64,000 bases of DNA from Lysobacter sp. Root916 (lineage in GTDB: Bacteria; Pseudomonadota; Gammaproteobacteria; Xanthomonadales; Xanthomonadaceae). The DNA lies in assembly GCF_001429785.1 (NCBI RefSeq), contig NZ_LMJF01000014.1, forward strand, positions 1,392 to 65,391, in the 5' to 3' direction. The notes under the pieces are model-generated. The model was not told the DNA's origin. It worked only from the letters and a program-made list of their open reading frames with translations, and ran no database searches. Shown here in pieces: positions 1 to 9,205 of the stretch (position 1 is its first letter; every line of letters starts with the position of its first letter). The position numbers were made by a program, and so were the translations under genes.

Positions 1-566
1 CGCGCATTGGTGTAGGTACAGGTGACCGCACTATCGGCGGGCATGGTGATGGTGCGGCTCAGACCGGTGCCGGTCACGGTGACCGGGGCGCTGTCGAGCG
101 CGCGGACGCAGGCCAGGCTGGTGGTGTAGTTGGTCGCGGCGCCGGTGGTGAAGGCTTCGGTCAGCGTGACGGTGACGCCACCGCCGGCGGTGGCCGTGGC
201 GTTGGTGGTCGTGGACGGCGCGGTGGAGGAACCCGCGACGGCGCCGTTGGCGCCGGTGATGGTGAGGCTGACCGCGTCGCCGGCGAGCGCGTTGGTCCAG
301 GCCTTGGTCAGGGTGATGTTGCGCTGGATCGGATCGCTGTCGGTCGCGGTGCAGACGCCGGTGGTGCTGTTGAAGTTGGCCGCGCCATTGGTGCTGGTGC
401 ACAACGTGCCTGGGTTCTGCACGCCGGTGGGCGGCGTGACCGTGGCGGTGTTGACGGCGTTCTGAGCCAACGCGGGCAGCGAGACCGCCCCCAGCAGCAG
501 GAGCAGCAGCGACTTGCGAAAGCAGCGACCGACTACCGTCAGCGCTCGATTGATGTCTGCAGCCAC
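1..566 (-). CDS. Secreted repeat protein with prealbumin-like modules (5' part, runs off left edge)
   Basis: The gene starts on the minus strand and its 3' end lies outside the window. I chose GTG at 566 because GGGGGAG lies 6 bases upstream; an in-frame ATG at 587 has no such site. The N-terminus carries a basic stretch, a run of seven leucines and the cleavage-like SLPALAQ, so a signal peptide is clear. The mature part is rich in Thr, Ala, Asn and Gly with paired cysteines. It contains one module of about 85 residues (beginning ITLTKAWTNALAGD, ending in AVTCTYTNA) of the kind that is tandemly repeated in bacterial surface proteins with prealbumin-like or DUF11-type folds. I infer an exported, perhaps cell-surface, structural or adhesive protein. 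The partner and function are unknown. Confidence 0.7.
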   Translation of the reverse strand, partial: MAADINRALTVVGRCFRKSLLLLLLGAVSLPALAQNAVNTATVTPPTGVQNPGTLCTSTNGAANFNSTTGVCTATDSDPIQRNITLTKAWTNALAGDAVSLTITGANGAVAGSSTAPSTTTNATATAGGGVTVTLTEAFTTGAATNYTTSLACVRALDSAPVTVTGTGLSRTITMPADSAVTCTYTNA

Positions 567-684
567 GTTGCACTCCCCCTGAACCATTTCAGCCTCGTAC
601 CCACCGCCAACACCCCCGAGCGGCCATCCGAGCCATCGAGCTGCGCCAGTTCCCCTAATGGGATTTTTTTGTCCCAATCAGGAT

Positions 685-713
685 TGTATAGGCAATTACC
701 ATGCCAATAAGAA
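685..713 (-). promoter_or_regulatory. Possible sigma-70-type promoter of the secreted repeat protein
   Basis: On the minus strand TTCTTA and TATACA are separated by 17 bases in an AT-rich island, about 120 bases upstream of the GTG start at 566. Only the -10 element is a good match, so this is tentative. Confidence 0.3.
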
Positions 714-1322
714 AACGGTCCCAGTCCCGGATCCGTTTTATTTCGGGCGTTCTTTCACAATTTTTAGGACCTTCAGCGTCACTTGGTGACTCAAAACGTC
801 CTTAACAGCGCAGGTGCCGAACGGCTTCCGCCCCCGCCGGAGCGGTAAAGACTTGGCCAAAACCGGCGTACATCGGTTGCAGCAGCGGACCTGGCGCATC
901 GGCGGTGCGGCTACCGATGTCCGGGGCGCTGGGCTTCGGCTGGGCGGGGGCGGCACATCTAAGCCACCAAATCTTTCTCCTGCTCAGCCCAATCGCGCCG
1001 CATCCGGACCGGGTCCGTTGATATGGATCGCGGAAGCGCGGCCACAGAGGACATCGCGGGGCACGCCCGCTACAGGGACAGGGCCACGATCGGGGCGGAC
1101 GCGTGGCGCGAACAGGCACACTTAATGCCCACTGAAGGCTCTAAATTGATGGCTTTTGGCTGCGTACAGAGGCTCGACCATGCGCCTGGGCTCTCCATCC
1201 GCGCACACGCAATGCACGCAAGCACTTGAGATTGCGAGGCACAAGACGAACAATGTGAAGACCGTGTTCCAAATCGGAAAATCACGGTCCAGCAACAAGT
1301 TAGGCTGACTTTTTGCACCAGT

Positions 1323-1341
1323 CTTGTGTATTTTTCACAAG
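1323..1341. promoter_or_regulatory. Inverted repeat upstream of XRE-cupin gene, possible operator
   Basis: CTTGTG and CACAAG form perfect 6-base arms around a 7-base AT-rich spacer, about 100 bases upstream of the regulator start. XRE-family regulators often bind such short inverted repeats near their own promoters, so autoregulation is plausible but inferred. Confidence 0.35.
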
Positions 1342-1436
1342 CTGAACCTTTTGCCCGTCCCGACGCGGCGTTTGCGTCTCCCGCTTCGATTCAAGGCAAT
1401 TGGTACCGTTTCCATGCTTGCGGAGACCCACATCCC

Positions 1437-2057
1437 ATGAAGTCGTCTCACCCGACCATCGGCGGCCTGTTGCGTTCGCTGCGCGCGCGCAACAAATGGA
1501 CGTTGAAGCAGATGAGCGAACGCTCCGGGATTCCGTTATCCACCCTGTCCAAGATCGAGCACGACCGTCTGTCGCTGACCTACGACCGCCTGCAGCAGCT
1601 CAGCGAGCGCTTGAACATCCGCATGTCGGAACTGTTCGCCGAAAGCGAGGACGCCAGCGTGCCGGCGGTGACCGCACGCCGCAGCATCGGCCGGGTCAGC
1701 GATGCCGTGCGCATCGACTCCAAGAACTACGAATACTTCTATCTATGCCCGGAACTGCGCCGCAAGCGCATGGTGCCGAGCGTGGCGAACCTGCGCGCGC
1801 GTAGCCTGGAAGAGTTCGGCCCGTTCCTGCGCCATGCCGGCGAGGAATTCATCTACGTCCTGAAGGGCACGGTGGTGCTGCACACCGAGTTCTACGATCC
1901 GCTGACCCTGGAGGAAGGCGAGTCGGTCTACATCGACTCCAACATGGGCCACGCGTATGTGATCGGGCCCGATTCCGACGCCGCCACGGTGATGGCGGTG
2001 GCCGCGACCGACGACGATCAGAGCGTCATCGAAGCCCTGATGGCGACGAACGACTAG
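1437..2057 (+). CDS. XRE-family transcriptional regulator with C-terminal cupin domain
   Basis: The predicted protein has 206 residues. Residues 7-65 form an XRE/Cro helix-turn-helix, with GIPLSTLSKIE as the recognition-helix region. The C-terminal half is a cupin barrel, including GEEFIYVLKG, DSNMGHAY and a final strand. This architecture is typical of regulators whose cupin senses a small ligand. The frame stays open upstream to a GTG at 1326, but the ATG at 1437 places the helix-turn-helix at the usual distance from the N-terminus. It is a paralogue of the regulator at 52703-53446: both share TLSKIE/TLSKVE, SLTYD, ARSLEEFG/ARSLQEFG, GEEF and the DSNMGHAY block. The ligand and targets cannot be read from sequence. 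It is not obviously in an operon. Confidence 0.85.
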   Translation: MKSSHPTIGGLLRSLRARNKWTLKQMSERSGIPLSTLSKIEHDRLSLTYDRLQQLSERLNIRMSELFAESEDASVPAVTARRSIGRVSDAVRIDSKNYEYFYLCPELRRKRMVPSVANLRARSLEEFGPFLRHAGEEFIYVLKGTVVLHTEFYDPLTLEEGESVYIDSNMGHAYVIGPDSDAATVMAVAATDDDQSVIEALMATND

Positions 2058-2199
2058 ACCCGAGGCGGGTGCGGAGCCGCCCGGATCCCGGCCGCGCTTG
2101 CCGCCCGACCCGGTTTATTGACGGAATGCACAATTTAGCCTCACATATTTGTCGAAACGGCTTGCAATTCTCCGATCTGGACAATTAGTCTTGCGGTGA

Positions 2200-2407
2200 G
2201 AATTATGCGTGCCGATTGCAATCGGCACGGGCATGGTCGGGCGCTCGCAAGCGTAGCGAACGACACATCCAGGCCACGCGGCCTAGCTGAGCGGAATTCG
2301 TGGCACTTCCTAGGTGCCGCCGCCGCAGTAAGACGCGAGCCTCGCCGCCGGTATCGACGCTGAGTAGCTGTCTTTTGAGCCCCGGCCTAGGTCGGGGCGA
2401 TTTTTTT
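2200..2407 (+). ncRNA. Candidate structured small RNA
   Basis: This intergenic stretch (gap 2058-2424) holds several strong stem-loops in series and ends in a textbook intrinsic terminator. It begins with a perfect 20-base palindrome at 2209-2228 (GTGCCGATTGCAATCGGCAC). A second hairpin (GGCAC...GTGCC with loop TTCCTAG) lies near 2301-2318. The CCTAG string recurs in three places. Upstream, TTGACG (2118-2123) and TTGCAA (2162-2167) could belong to promoters, although neither has a convincing -10 at ideal spacing. No plausible ORF with a ribosome-binding site is present. It may instead be the 3' untranslated region of the XRE-cupin gene. I do not recognise an established family. The 5' end is approximate. 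Confidence 0.4.
2379..2407 (+). terminator. Strong intrinsic terminator
   Basis: GCCCCGGCC pairs with GGTCGGGGC (one G-T wobble) at 2379-2398 and is followed, after GA, by seven T residues at 2401-2407. It ends the transcript of the candidate small RNA or the XRE-cupin mRNA, just before the convergent ung gene. Confidence 0.85.
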
Positions 2408-2424
2408 GCGGCGCGGCGAGGCGA

Positions 2425-3132
2425 TCAGAGCGCGCTGCGCGGCGGCAACGACCAGTCGATCGCGGCCAGGCCCTGCCGGCTCAGGTAGTCGTTGACGGCC
2501 GAGAAATGCCCGCAGCCCATGAAGCCGCGGTGGGCCGACAGCGGCGAGGGGTGCGGCGCCTTGAGCACGCGATGGCGGCGCGCGTCGATCACCTTGCCCT
2601 TGGCCTGGGCGTAGCTGCCCCAGAGCAGGAACACCAGCCCTTCGCGTTCGCGGTTGAGGGTATCCACGACGTGGTCGGTGAAGCCTTCCCAGCCCTTGCC
2701 CTGATGGCTGCCGGCGCGACCCTCCTCGACCGTCAGCACCGCGTTGAGCAACAGCACGCCCTGGCGTGCCCACGCCATCAGGTAACCGTGGTCGGGACGC
2801 GCCAGGCCCAGGTCGCGGTGGATTTCCTTGTAGATGTTCTCCAGCGACGGCGGCACCGTCACGCCCGGCTGCACCGAGAAGCACAGGCCGTGGGCCTGGC
2901 CCGGCCCGTGGTACGGATCCTGGCCGAGCACGACCACCTTGACCTGATCGAACGGAGTGGCGTCGAAGGCGGCGAAGATCTGCGGGCCCGGCGGATAGAT
3001 ACGGGCGCCGGCCGCCTTGCGTTCGCGCAGGAACGCCGACAGCGCGCGCATGTCCTCGCGCTCGAACCAATCGCCGACGCGCGCTTTCCACGACGGCTCC
3101 AGCTTGACCCGCTCGCCGCTGTCGCCGTTCAT
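2425..3132 (-). CDS. ung: Uracil-DNA glycosylase, family 1
   Basis: This enzyme cleaves uracil from DNA to start base-excision repair in the cytoplasm. The 235-residue length fits family 1. The water-activating loop GQDPYHG is at residues 70-76, with the catalytic Asp at 72. The core motif GVLLLN is at 125-130, and the leucine-intercalation loop [10 protein letters not shown] is at 194-203 with the conserved His first. All key residues are intact. The ATG overlaps the stop codon of the upstream double-receiver protein by four bases (ATGA), so the two genes are probably translationally coupled. A DNA-repair gene behind a signalling gene is unusual context but need not mean shared function. Confidence 0.97.
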   Translation of the reverse strand: MNGDSGERVKLEPSWKARVGDWFEREDMRALSAFLRERKAAGARIYPPGPQIFAAFDATPFDQVKVVVLGQDPYHGPGQAHGLCFSVQPGVTVPPSLENIYKEIHRDLGLARPDHGYLMAWARQGVLLLNAVLTVEEGRAGSHQGKGWEGFTDHVVDTLNREREGLVFLLWGSYAQAKGKVIDARRHRVLKAPHPSPLSAHRGFMGCGHFSAVNDYLSRQGLAAIDWSLPPRSAL

Positions 3133-3965
3133 GAGGATGCGCGCTCGGGCAGTCGTGCCAGGCGCAGCTGGAACAAGGTCTTGGTGACCAGCAGGCGCTC
3201 TTCGATCGGCTTGAGCACCAGGTCGTTGGCGCCGGCGCGCAGCAGCTCGCTCTGGTTGTGGCGGTTGGCGTCGCCGGTCATCACCAGCACCGGCAGACGG
3301 CGCTTGCCGTACTTGAAGTCCTGGCGCAGGCGCTCGAGCAGGTCGTTGCCGCTGAGCGCGCCTTTCAGATAGACGTCGGTCAGCACCAGATCGGCGCCGA
3401 CGTCCTCGGCGCCGCGGTGGGTTTCCAGATACTCCAGCGCTTCTTCGACGCCGATGAAATGCAGCACCTGCAAGCCGTGGCGTTCGAGCATGCGCTTGGT
3501 CGCCACCGCGACCACGCGGCTGTCCTCGACGTAGAGCACGCGCGCGCCCGGGATCGGCTCGGGCTGCACGTAGCCGCGAATGAAGGCCGCGAGCGCGCTG
3601 TGGCCCAATGCCTTGTCGAAATAGTCGGTGACGTCCTCGGTGAAGCTGCGCGACTCCAGATGGGCCTGGGCATCGCCCGAGACAACGATCACCGGCACGT
3701 AGGCCTGGCCGCCGGCTTCGCGCACGCTGCGCGCCAGGCCGATGCCATCGCCATCGGGCAACACCAGCGAGGTCGTCACCAGGTCGACCGCGCCGCCGTC
3801 CAGCGCCGCGCGCGCCTCGGCGATGCTGCCGCAGGGCACGACCTCGACATTGGGCAGCTCGCGCGCGAGCACGTCGCCGATGAGCTTGCGCACCAGTTTG
3901 GAACCGTCGACCACCATCACCCGGGGGGCGGCGTTGTCGAAATGGCGTAGATCGTGGCTATGCAT
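3129..3965 (-). CDS. Double receiver-domain response regulator without output domain
   Basis: The 278-residue protein is two CheY-like receiver domains in tandem (about 14-130 and 142-270) with no DNA-binding or enzymatic domain. The second receiver has the full set: acidic pocket E147/D148, phosphoacceptor D197, T230 and K252. The first keeps D20, S96 and K118 but has Ser66 where the phosphoacceptor Asp should be ([10 protein letters not shown]), so it is probably a pseudo-receiver that cannot be phosphorylated in the usual way. Such proteins typically act as phosphate shuttles, sinks or protein-interaction modules. No histidine kinase lies next to it. It overlaps ung by four bases. Confidence 0.85.
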   Translation of the reverse strand: MHSHDLRHFDNAAPRVMVVDGSKLVRKLIGDVLARELPNVEVVPCGSIAEARAALDGGAVDLVTTSLVLPDGDGIGLARSVREAGGQAYVPVIVVSGDAQAHLESRSFTEDVTDYFDKALGHSALAAFIRGYVQPEPIPGARVLYVEDSRVVAVATKRMLERHGLQVLHFIGVEEALEYLETHRGAEDVGADLVLTDVYLKGALSGNDLLERLRQDFKYGKRRLPVLVMTGDANRHNQSELLRAGANDLVLKPIEERLLVTKTLFQLRLARLPERASS

Positions 3966-4086
3966 GCGGGACGGATCGGGTCGCTATCGACGACGGCGCA
4001 AGGGAGTCCGAGTTTAGGCGCGAACGGCTACGGATTCCGAGTCTCGCGTTCCGTCCCGGCCAGATCGTCTACGGCGACCGCGCCGC

Positions 4087-5031
4087 TCAGGTGTCGGTGG
4101 GCCGGGTCTGGCGCAGGTAATGCCCGGTCACCAGCCCCGCGCCCAACCAGCCCAGCACCGCCGCGCCGACGACGATCGCCGCGGCGTAGCGCAGGTCGAA
4201 GCCGTGCAGGGCGAATGCGCTGCCGTAGCTGCGCGCGAGTTCGGCCAGCGGCTCGCGCAGGGCGAAGTCGGCGGCGGTCAGCAGGGCCAAGGCCAGCGCG
4301 CCCGCGGCCAGGCCGTAGCACGCGCCCAGGTACAGGAACGGGCGCCGGATGAATCCGTCGGTCGCGCCCAGCAGTTGTAGCACGCCGATCTCCTCGCGCC
4401 GCGACTGGATGTCCAGCCGCACGGTGTTGCCCACCACCAGCAGCGCGCCCAGACCCAGCAGCGCCGCCAGCACCCAGGCCAGGCGGCTGCCGAAGCGCAG
4501 CCAGCCGTCCAGACGCTGTCGCCACCCGGCATCGTGCTGGACCAGATCGGCGTCGGGCAGGGCCTTGAGCGATTCGGCCAGCAGCAGCTCGTCGCCCCTA
4601 GGGGTGATCAGCAGCAGGCTGGGCAGCGGATTGCCTTCCAGAGTGCCGATCGCCTCGCCCAGGCCGCTCTTTTCGCGCAGCTCGGCCAGGCCTTGTTCGG
4701 GCGTACGCAATTCGATCGCGGCGATGTCGCGACGCGCGCGCAATTCGTCGGCGAGCGCGCTGGCGCGTTCGGCGGCGAGACCGGGCTTGAGGAACAGCGC
4801 GATCTGGCGCGATTGCTCGACGTCGCCGGTGAAGCGTTCGATGTTGGCCAGCGCCGCCCACAGGCCCAGCGGCAGGGCCAGCGCCACCGCCATCACACCG
4901 ACGGTGAGCGCGGTCGACCAGGGCTTGCGCAGCATGCGGCCCAGGCTGGCGACCAGACTGTAGACGTGGTGATCGACCCAGGTGCCCAGGCGCGAACGCG
5001 AATCGGAGGGCGCGGCGGCTTTGGCGTTCAT
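4087..5031 (-). CDS. ftsX: Cell division protein FtsX (permease subunit of FtsEX)
   Basis: FtsX is the membrane subunit of the FtsEX complex. It couples ATP hydrolysis by FtsE to activation of periplasmic murein hydrolases at the septum. The 314-residue protein shows a cytoplasmic N-terminus, a first membrane segment near residues 40-62, a periplasmic loop of about 110 residues, then three further membrane segments separated by the conserved cytoplasmic stretch NTVRLDIQSRREEIGVLQLLGAT (given here by its key residues around 215). The start overlaps the ftsE stop by four bases, the standard ftsE-ftsX arrangement. The sigma factor gene rpoH, a common neighbour, is not present on this side. Confidence 0.95.
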   Translation of the reverse strand: MNAKAAAPSDSRSRLGTWVDHHVYSLVASLGRMLRKPWSTALTVGVMAVALALPLGLWAALANIERFTGDVEQSRQIALFLKPGLAAERASALADELRARRDIAAIELRTPEQGLAELREKSGLGEAIGTLEGNPLPSLLLITPRGDELLLAESLKALPDADLVQHDAGWRQRLDGWLRFGSRLAWVLAALLGLGALLVVGNTVRLDIQSRREEIGVLQLLGATDGFIRRPFLYLGACYGLAAGALALALLTAADFALREPLAELARSYGSAFALHGFDLRYAAAIVVGAAVLGWLGAGLVTGHYLRQTRPTDT

Positions 5032-5714
5032 TCGGCCAGATCCTCCGGCGAGATGTCGTCGACCAGGCGCCCCTGATTCAAGACCAGCACGCGCTTGCGC
5101 ATGCGCTTGACCAGGCTGAGGTCGTGGCTGGCGACGAGCACGCTGGTGCCGCGCTCGGGCAGCGAGGCGAACAGGGCCAGGATCTCGGCCGACAGGGTCG
5201 GGTCGAGGTTGCCGGTGGGTTCGTCGGCCACCAGCAGACGCGGTTCGCCGACGATCGCGCGGGCGATGCCGACGCGCTGTTGCTCGCCGGCCGACAGCTC
5301 GCCCGGCAGCGCACGCTCGCGCGTGGCCAGGCCGACCTTTTCCAGCACCGCGCGCACGCGCTTGGCGATATCGCCGCGGCGCAGGCCGCGTAGCAGCAGC
5401 GGCAGGCCGACGTTGTCGGCGACGCTGCGATCGGCGAGCAGGCGATGGTCCTGGTAGACCACGCCGATGTCGCGCCGGTGCAGGGCGACGCGGCGGCCGC
5501 GCACCTTGAGCAGGTTCTTCTCGCCGAACAGCACCGCGCCGCGGCTGGGCCGCTCGCTGAGGTGGATCAGCTTCAGCAGCGTGCTCTTGCCGGCGCCGGA
5601 ATGGCCGGTCACGAACAGCATCTCGCCGGGGGCTACCTCGAAGCTGACTTCGCTCAGCGCCTCGTGGCCGCTGCTGTAGCGTTTACTGACGTTGTCGAAG
5701 CGCAGTACGGTCAT
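5028..5714 (-). CDS. ftsE: Cell division ATP-binding protein FtsE
   Basis: FtsE is the ABC-type ATPase of FtsEX, acting on the inner face of the membrane at the division site. From the ATG at 5714 the protein has 228 residues. It shows Walker A GHSGAGKST (37-45), the Q-loop Gln88, the signature LSAGEQQR (140-147), Walker B LLVADEP (160-166) and the switch His in ASHD. I prefer the start at MTVLRFDNV because family members begin there; an in-frame upstream ATG at 5756 would add 14 residues without known counterpart. No clear Shine-Dalgarno sequence is visible. The stop overlaps the ftsX start. Confidence 0.95.
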   Translation of the reverse strand: MTVLRFDNVSKRYSSGHEALSEVSFEVAPGEMLFVTGHSGAGKSTLLKLIHLSERPSRGAVLFGEKNLLKVRGRRVALHRRDIGVVYQDHRLLADRSVADNVGLPLLLRGLRRGDIAKRVRAVLEKVGLATRERALPGELSAGEQQRVGIARAIVGEPRLLVADEPTGNLDPTLSAEILALFASLPERGTSVLVASHDLSLVKRMRKRVLVLNQGRLVDDISPEDLAE

Positions 5715-6074
5715 GGCGGAAGTATCGCAGATGCGCGATTCGCGAGAACACATCACGTTTCCCGGCGCGGGCTTGCACTAGCGTGGCCCTGCGGTCGGCA
5801 GGGACGACTCGGTCGCAACGGCGGGGTCGTCGACGCCCCGCCCCACGACCTTCCCGGCTCACCGCGGGCGCAACGCGCCGGTCGGCCAGCCGCAGCGGTC
5901 GCCGGCGCAACGCCGGCGCGCGCACCGTTCCCGCAGCACTCGCTTCATGCCCGGCAACGGCCCGGCAGCGCCCTGACGTCGTGCAACAAGGAAGGCACCA
6001 CGATCGACCACCGTCGCCGGCCAGTCGACACCGGCAGGCGTTCGGTTCCGGCTTTCATTCTTAAGGAGAAGAAT
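5715..6074. other. Intergenic region between divergent ftsE and secreted protein
   Basis: This 360-base stretch must carry the ftsE promoter on one side and that of the secreted protein on the other. I see no convincing gene, repeat or terminator, only the ribosome-binding site AAGGAG just before 6075. Confidence 0.5.
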
Positions 6075-6512
6075 ATGCAAACCACCCGGCTACAAATCGC
6101 GGTCGCCCTGGCCCTGGCCTTGGGCCTGCACAGCCAGAGCGCCCGCGCCGAGCAGTACGACCCGCCGCTCAACATCGGCACCATCGGTTGCCCGGCCGGC
6201 TCCACCGGCTACGGCAACGCCCGCTTCATCGTGTTCCCATCCTGGGGCAGCGCGCCGCCGAACTGGCGCCTGACGATCTGGTGCAGCGCCGCCGGCGCCG
6301 GCCGCCGCACCCACTTCGAACCGGGCGGCGGCGGCGTGTTCGCGCCCTGGCCCAACCTGGGCGGCGCCTTCGGGGTCGGCTGGCCGCCGCCGCCGAACTA
6401 CGGCAATCAATTCCAGTTGCTCGACGTCGACAGCGATGGCGATCTGGACGTGTTCCAGCTGCTGGAAACCGCGCCCAACACCTGGACCGTGTTCCTCAAC
6501 CGGGCGCTCTGA
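6075..6512 (+). CDS. Small secreted protein with calcium-loop-like motif
   Basis: The 145-residue product has a signal peptide ending at SARA|EQ near residue 25. AAGGAGAAG precedes the ATG. The mature part is rich in Pro, Gly, Trp and Asn, with two cysteines, and ends with DVDSDGDLDVFQ (DxDxDGxxD), a calcium-loop pattern seen in EF-hand-like, dockerin and FG-GAP/VCBS-type sequences. One such motif alone does not define a fold. I do not recognise the family. It is followed by the rhlB terminator from the other strand, so the genes converge. Confidence 0.65.
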   Translation: MQTTRLQIAVALALALGLHSQSARAEQYDPPLNIGTIGCPAGSTGYGNARFIVFPSWGSAPPNWRLTIWCSAAGAGRRTHFEPGGGGVFAPWPNLGGAFGVGWPPPPNYGNQFQLLDVDSDGDLDVFQLLETAPNTWTVFLNRAL

Positions 6513-6574
6513 AACCGGGCGCGCCCAGCCCGCTTAGGTCATCGCGACCGATCGCGGCACGCTCGGACGCAACG

Positions 6575-6598
6575 AAAACGGGCGCCCCAGGGCGCCCG
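6575..6598 (-). terminator. Terminator of rhlB
   Basis: CGGGCGCC pairs with GGCGCCCG around a 4-base loop. On the minus strand the stem is followed by TTTTCGTT, placing it about 40 bases after the rhlB stop. Confidence 0.75.
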
Positions 6599-6634
6599 TA
6601 TCGTTCGACGGCACGGGCCTGCGGCCCGTCCGCC

Positions 6635-8386
6635 TCAGTGCTGCGAACGCGGCGCGCGCGTGACCAGCGACTTCAGGCCGCGGCCGATGCGGCTGAGCAA
6701 ACCGCCGGGCTTGGCCTCGCCCTCGCCTGCCGGAGCCGGCTTGGCGGGGCCGGACTTCGCCGCCGGTGCCGCCTTGGTCGCGGCGACCGGGGCGGTCTGG
6801 GCCGTCGCGCCCTCGGCGCCCTCGATGCGGCGACCGCCGCGACGGCGACGCCGCTTGCGCGGGGCGTGCTCGCCCTCGACCGCCGCCGGAGCGGTGGCGA
6901 CCGCAGCGGCCTCGGTTTCCGGACGCGGCTTGCGCTCGGGACGCGGCGGACGCGGTGCGGCGCCTTCGGCCGCTGGTGCGGCGGCGCTGGGCTCGCGACG
7001 CGGACGCTCGCTGCGCGAACCTTCGCGGCGCGGGCCTCCCTCGCGACGGCCACCGTCGCGCGAACCGCCGCTGCGGCTGCCGCTGCGACCGCCGCCGCGG
7101 CGTTCTTCGTCGGCGGCGCGCTGCTCGCGCGCTTCCTTGAAGATCGCGCCGATGCTTTCGTTCTCCTCGCCTTCCTCGCCCGCCGGCACTTCGCGCGGCT
7201 TGCGCGGCAGCGCGACCAGCAGGTCGGCGTCGACCGTGGCCACCGGCAGCTTCTGCTCGATGTAGCTTTCGATGTCCGGCAGGCTCATCGCGTAGCGCTC
7301 GCAGGCGAAGCTGATCGCGTCGCCCTCGGCGCCCAGGCGCGCGGTGCGGCCGATGCGGTGGACGTAGTCCTCGGCATCGAACGGCAGGTCGTAGTTGTAG
7401 ACGTGGCTGACGCCGTCGATGTGCAGGCCGCGGGCGGCCACGTCGGTGGCGACCAGGATCTCGAGCTGGCCCTTCTGGAACTTGTTGAGCAGCGACTCGC
7501 GCTTCTTCTGCGGCACGTCGCCCGACAGCACGCCGACCCGGTAGCCGCCGCGCTCCAGCGAACGCGCCACGCGCTCGACCCAGACCTTGGTGTTGACGAA
7601 CACCATGGTGCGCGCGCCCTCGGAGCGCGACAGCAGGCCCAGCAGCAGCGGGATCTTTTCCTCGTCGGACGGGAAGTACACCTTCTGGCGCACCTTGGCC
7701 GCGGTGATGAACTCGGTCTCGACGACGATCTTCTCGGGCTCGTTCATGTGCTCGTAGGCCAGCTCGAGCACGCGGTGGCTCAAGGTGGCCGAGAACAGCA
7801 AGGTCTGGCGCTCGGTGCGGATCGGCATGCGACGCAGCAGGAAGCGGATGTCCTTGATGAAGCCCAGGTCGAACATGCGGTCGGCTTCGTCGAGCACGCA
7901 CATTTCGCAGGCATGCAGCGACACGACCTTGTGCTGCTTGACGTAGTCGATCAGGCGGCCGGGCGTGGCGATGATGACGTCGGCGCCCTTCTGCAGCAGC
8001 TCGCGCTGCTTGTCGTAGTCGACGCCGCCGTAGACCAGGGCGAACTTCAGGCCCAGCTCGGAACCGAACTTGACCGCGTCCTTATGGATCTGGATCGCCA
8101 GTTCGCGGGTCGGGGCCAGGATCAGCGCGCGCGGATCCTCGGGCTTGCGCTCGGCCAGGGCCGGGCTGGTCAACAGGCGGTTGATGACGGTGACCAGGAA
8201 GGCCAGCGTCTTGCCGGTACCGGTCTGGGCCTGGCCGGCGACGTCGCGCCCGGTCAGCGTGATCGGCAGGGTCAGCGCCTGGATCGGCGTGCAGCGCGAG
8301 AAGCCGGCGGCTTCGAGGCCGGCGAGCAGGCTGGGATGCAGTTCGAACGAGGAAAACGTGATATCGGTTAAAGGCTTGTCGCTCAT
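6635..8386 (-). CDS. rhlB: DEAD-box ATP-dependent RNA helicase RhlB, with long RG-rich tail
   Basis: This helicase unwinds structured RNA and in gammaproteobacteria can join the RNA degradosome. The core has a Q motif near 29-36 (GFSRCTPIQ), Walker A AQTGTGKT (53-60), DEAD (166-169), SAT (199-201) and motif [10 protein letters not shown]. The 583-residue length is much more than the roughly 420 of E. coli RhlB. The excess is a low-complexity C-terminal tail from about residue 405, rich in Arg, Gly, Glu and later Ala/Pro, including a [10 protein letters not shown] cluster. Such tails bind RNA and can drive condensation. It is divergent from trxA, and the rhlB-trxA-rho neighbourhood supports the name over other DEAD-box paralogues. 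Confidence 0.9.
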   Translation of the reverse strand: MSDKPLTDITFSSFELHPSLLAGLEAAGFSRCTPIQALTLPITLTGRDVAGQAQTGTGKTLAFLVTVINRLLTSPALAERKPEDPRALILAPTRELAIQIHKDAVKFGSELGLKFALVYGGVDYDKQRELLQKGADVIIATPGRLIDYVKQHKVVSLHACEMCVLDEADRMFDLGFIKDIRFLLRRMPIRTERQTLLFSATLSHRVLELAYEHMNEPEKIVVETEFITAAKVRQKVYFPSDEEKIPLLLGLLSRSEGARTMVFVNTKVWVERVARSLERGGYRVGVLSGDVPQKKRESLLNKFQKGQLEILVATDVAARGLHIDGVSHVYNYDLPFDAEDYVHRIGRTARLGAEGDAISFACERYAMSLPDIESYIEQKLPVATVDADLLVALPRKPREVPAGEEGEENESIGAIFKEAREQRAADEERRGGGRSGSRSGGSRDGGRREGGPRREGSRSERPRREPSAAAPAAEGAAPRPPRPERKPRPETEAAAVATAPAAVEGEHAPRKRRRRRGGRRIEGAEGATAQTAPVAATKAAPAAKSGPAKPAPAGEGEAKPGGLLSRIGRGLKSLVTRAPRSQH

Positions 8387-8635
8387 GCGTCTTAAGGGTC
8401 CGCGCGCAGAACTGCGCTTGCGTGGGTGGCGTCGGCGAAGCAGACTGCCGGGGCCGGGCAGACCCCATGGCCGACCCGACGTTCTGCCTCTGGAAGAGGC
8501 CGTGGCGCAGCCCTTGAAGGTGCCGCGAAACGCCCCAGTTTACAGTAAGCCCCCGCCCGGCACGGCCCGCCCGGGGATACCATTCAATATGAGCCCGTTC
8601 CGTACGGGCGCGTACCCCCGCAGGAGATCATCCCC

Positions 8636-8968
8636 GTGAGCGAAAAAGTTCTGCATGCTGGCGATTCCGACTTCGATGCCACCGTGCTGCAGTCGTCCGA
8701 ACCCGTCCTGGTCGACTTCTGGGCCCCCTGGTGCGGCCCCTGCAAGGCGATCGGGCCGATCGTCGAACAGCTCGCCGACCAGTACGAAGGCAAGGCCAAG
8801 GTCGTGAAGGTCGACGTGCAGGAGTTCCCGTCGCTGGGGGTTCGCTACAACGTGCGCAGCATCCCGATGCTGCTGATGTTCAAGGACGGCCAGGTCCATT
8901 CCAGCCAGCTCGGCGCCCCGCCGAACATCAAGTCGCTGCTGACCCAGATGATCGACAAGGCGATCTGA
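8636..8968 (+). CDS. trxA: Thioredoxin
   Basis: This is a cytoplasmic dithiol-disulfide reductase of 110 residues, the family size. The active site WCGPC is at 32-36 and the cis-proline is Pro77 in SIPML. Translation starts at GTG, chosen because AGGAG lies at 8622-8626, ten bases upstream. It sits between rhlB and rho, an arrangement known from E. coli and relatives. Confidence 0.97.
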   Translation: MSEKVLHAGDSDFDATVLQSSEPVLVDFWAPWCGPCKAIGPIVEQLADQYEGKAKVVKVDVQEFPSLGVRYNVRSIPMLLMFKDGQVHSSQLGAPPNIKSLLTQMIDKAI

Positions 8969-8978
8969 TCGCCCCCCG

Positions 8979-9005
8979 CCTACGCCCGCCCACGCCGGGC
9001 GTAGG
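8979..9005. promoter_or_regulatory. GC-rich hairpin between trxA and rho
   Basis: CCTACGCCCG and CGGGCGTAGG form perfect 10-base arms around a 7-base loop, 10 bases after the trxA stop. There is no T tract. It could stabilise the trxA mRNA end or form part of the rho leader, where Rho often controls its own synthesis. Confidence 0.4.
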
Positions 9006-9205
9006 TCGCCGGCTCGCCCGGCAACGTGAACGGCAGGCCCCATAACGCTTGCCGCCGCGCAACAGCAGTGCTAGTTTCGCAGCACCCGGCGCCGAACCGT
9101 AGCACTGGCAGCGCCGCACCCCCTCTCGCAAAACCATCATCCACCCACGTCCCCGACGTCCCGCTCGCTGCCTGCGAGCGCTCGCCCTTAGCGAGGAATC
9201 CCTGC

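Larger units (their letters stand above)
567..1436. other. Intergenic region, 870 bp, divergent promoters
   Basis: This stretch separates the divergent secreted repeat protein and the XRE-cupin regulator. The open frames within it have no ribosome-binding site, no recognisable domain, and overlap each other on both strands, so I call no gene. It is locally AT-richer around 655-725 and 1310-1350, where promoter-like signals sit. Confidence 0.6.

Noticed and set aside
6188-8371. Long + strand frame overlapping the secreted protein and rhlB
   Set aside because: Shadow of rhlB on the other strand, with low-complexity Ala/Arg/Val composition and no start signal.
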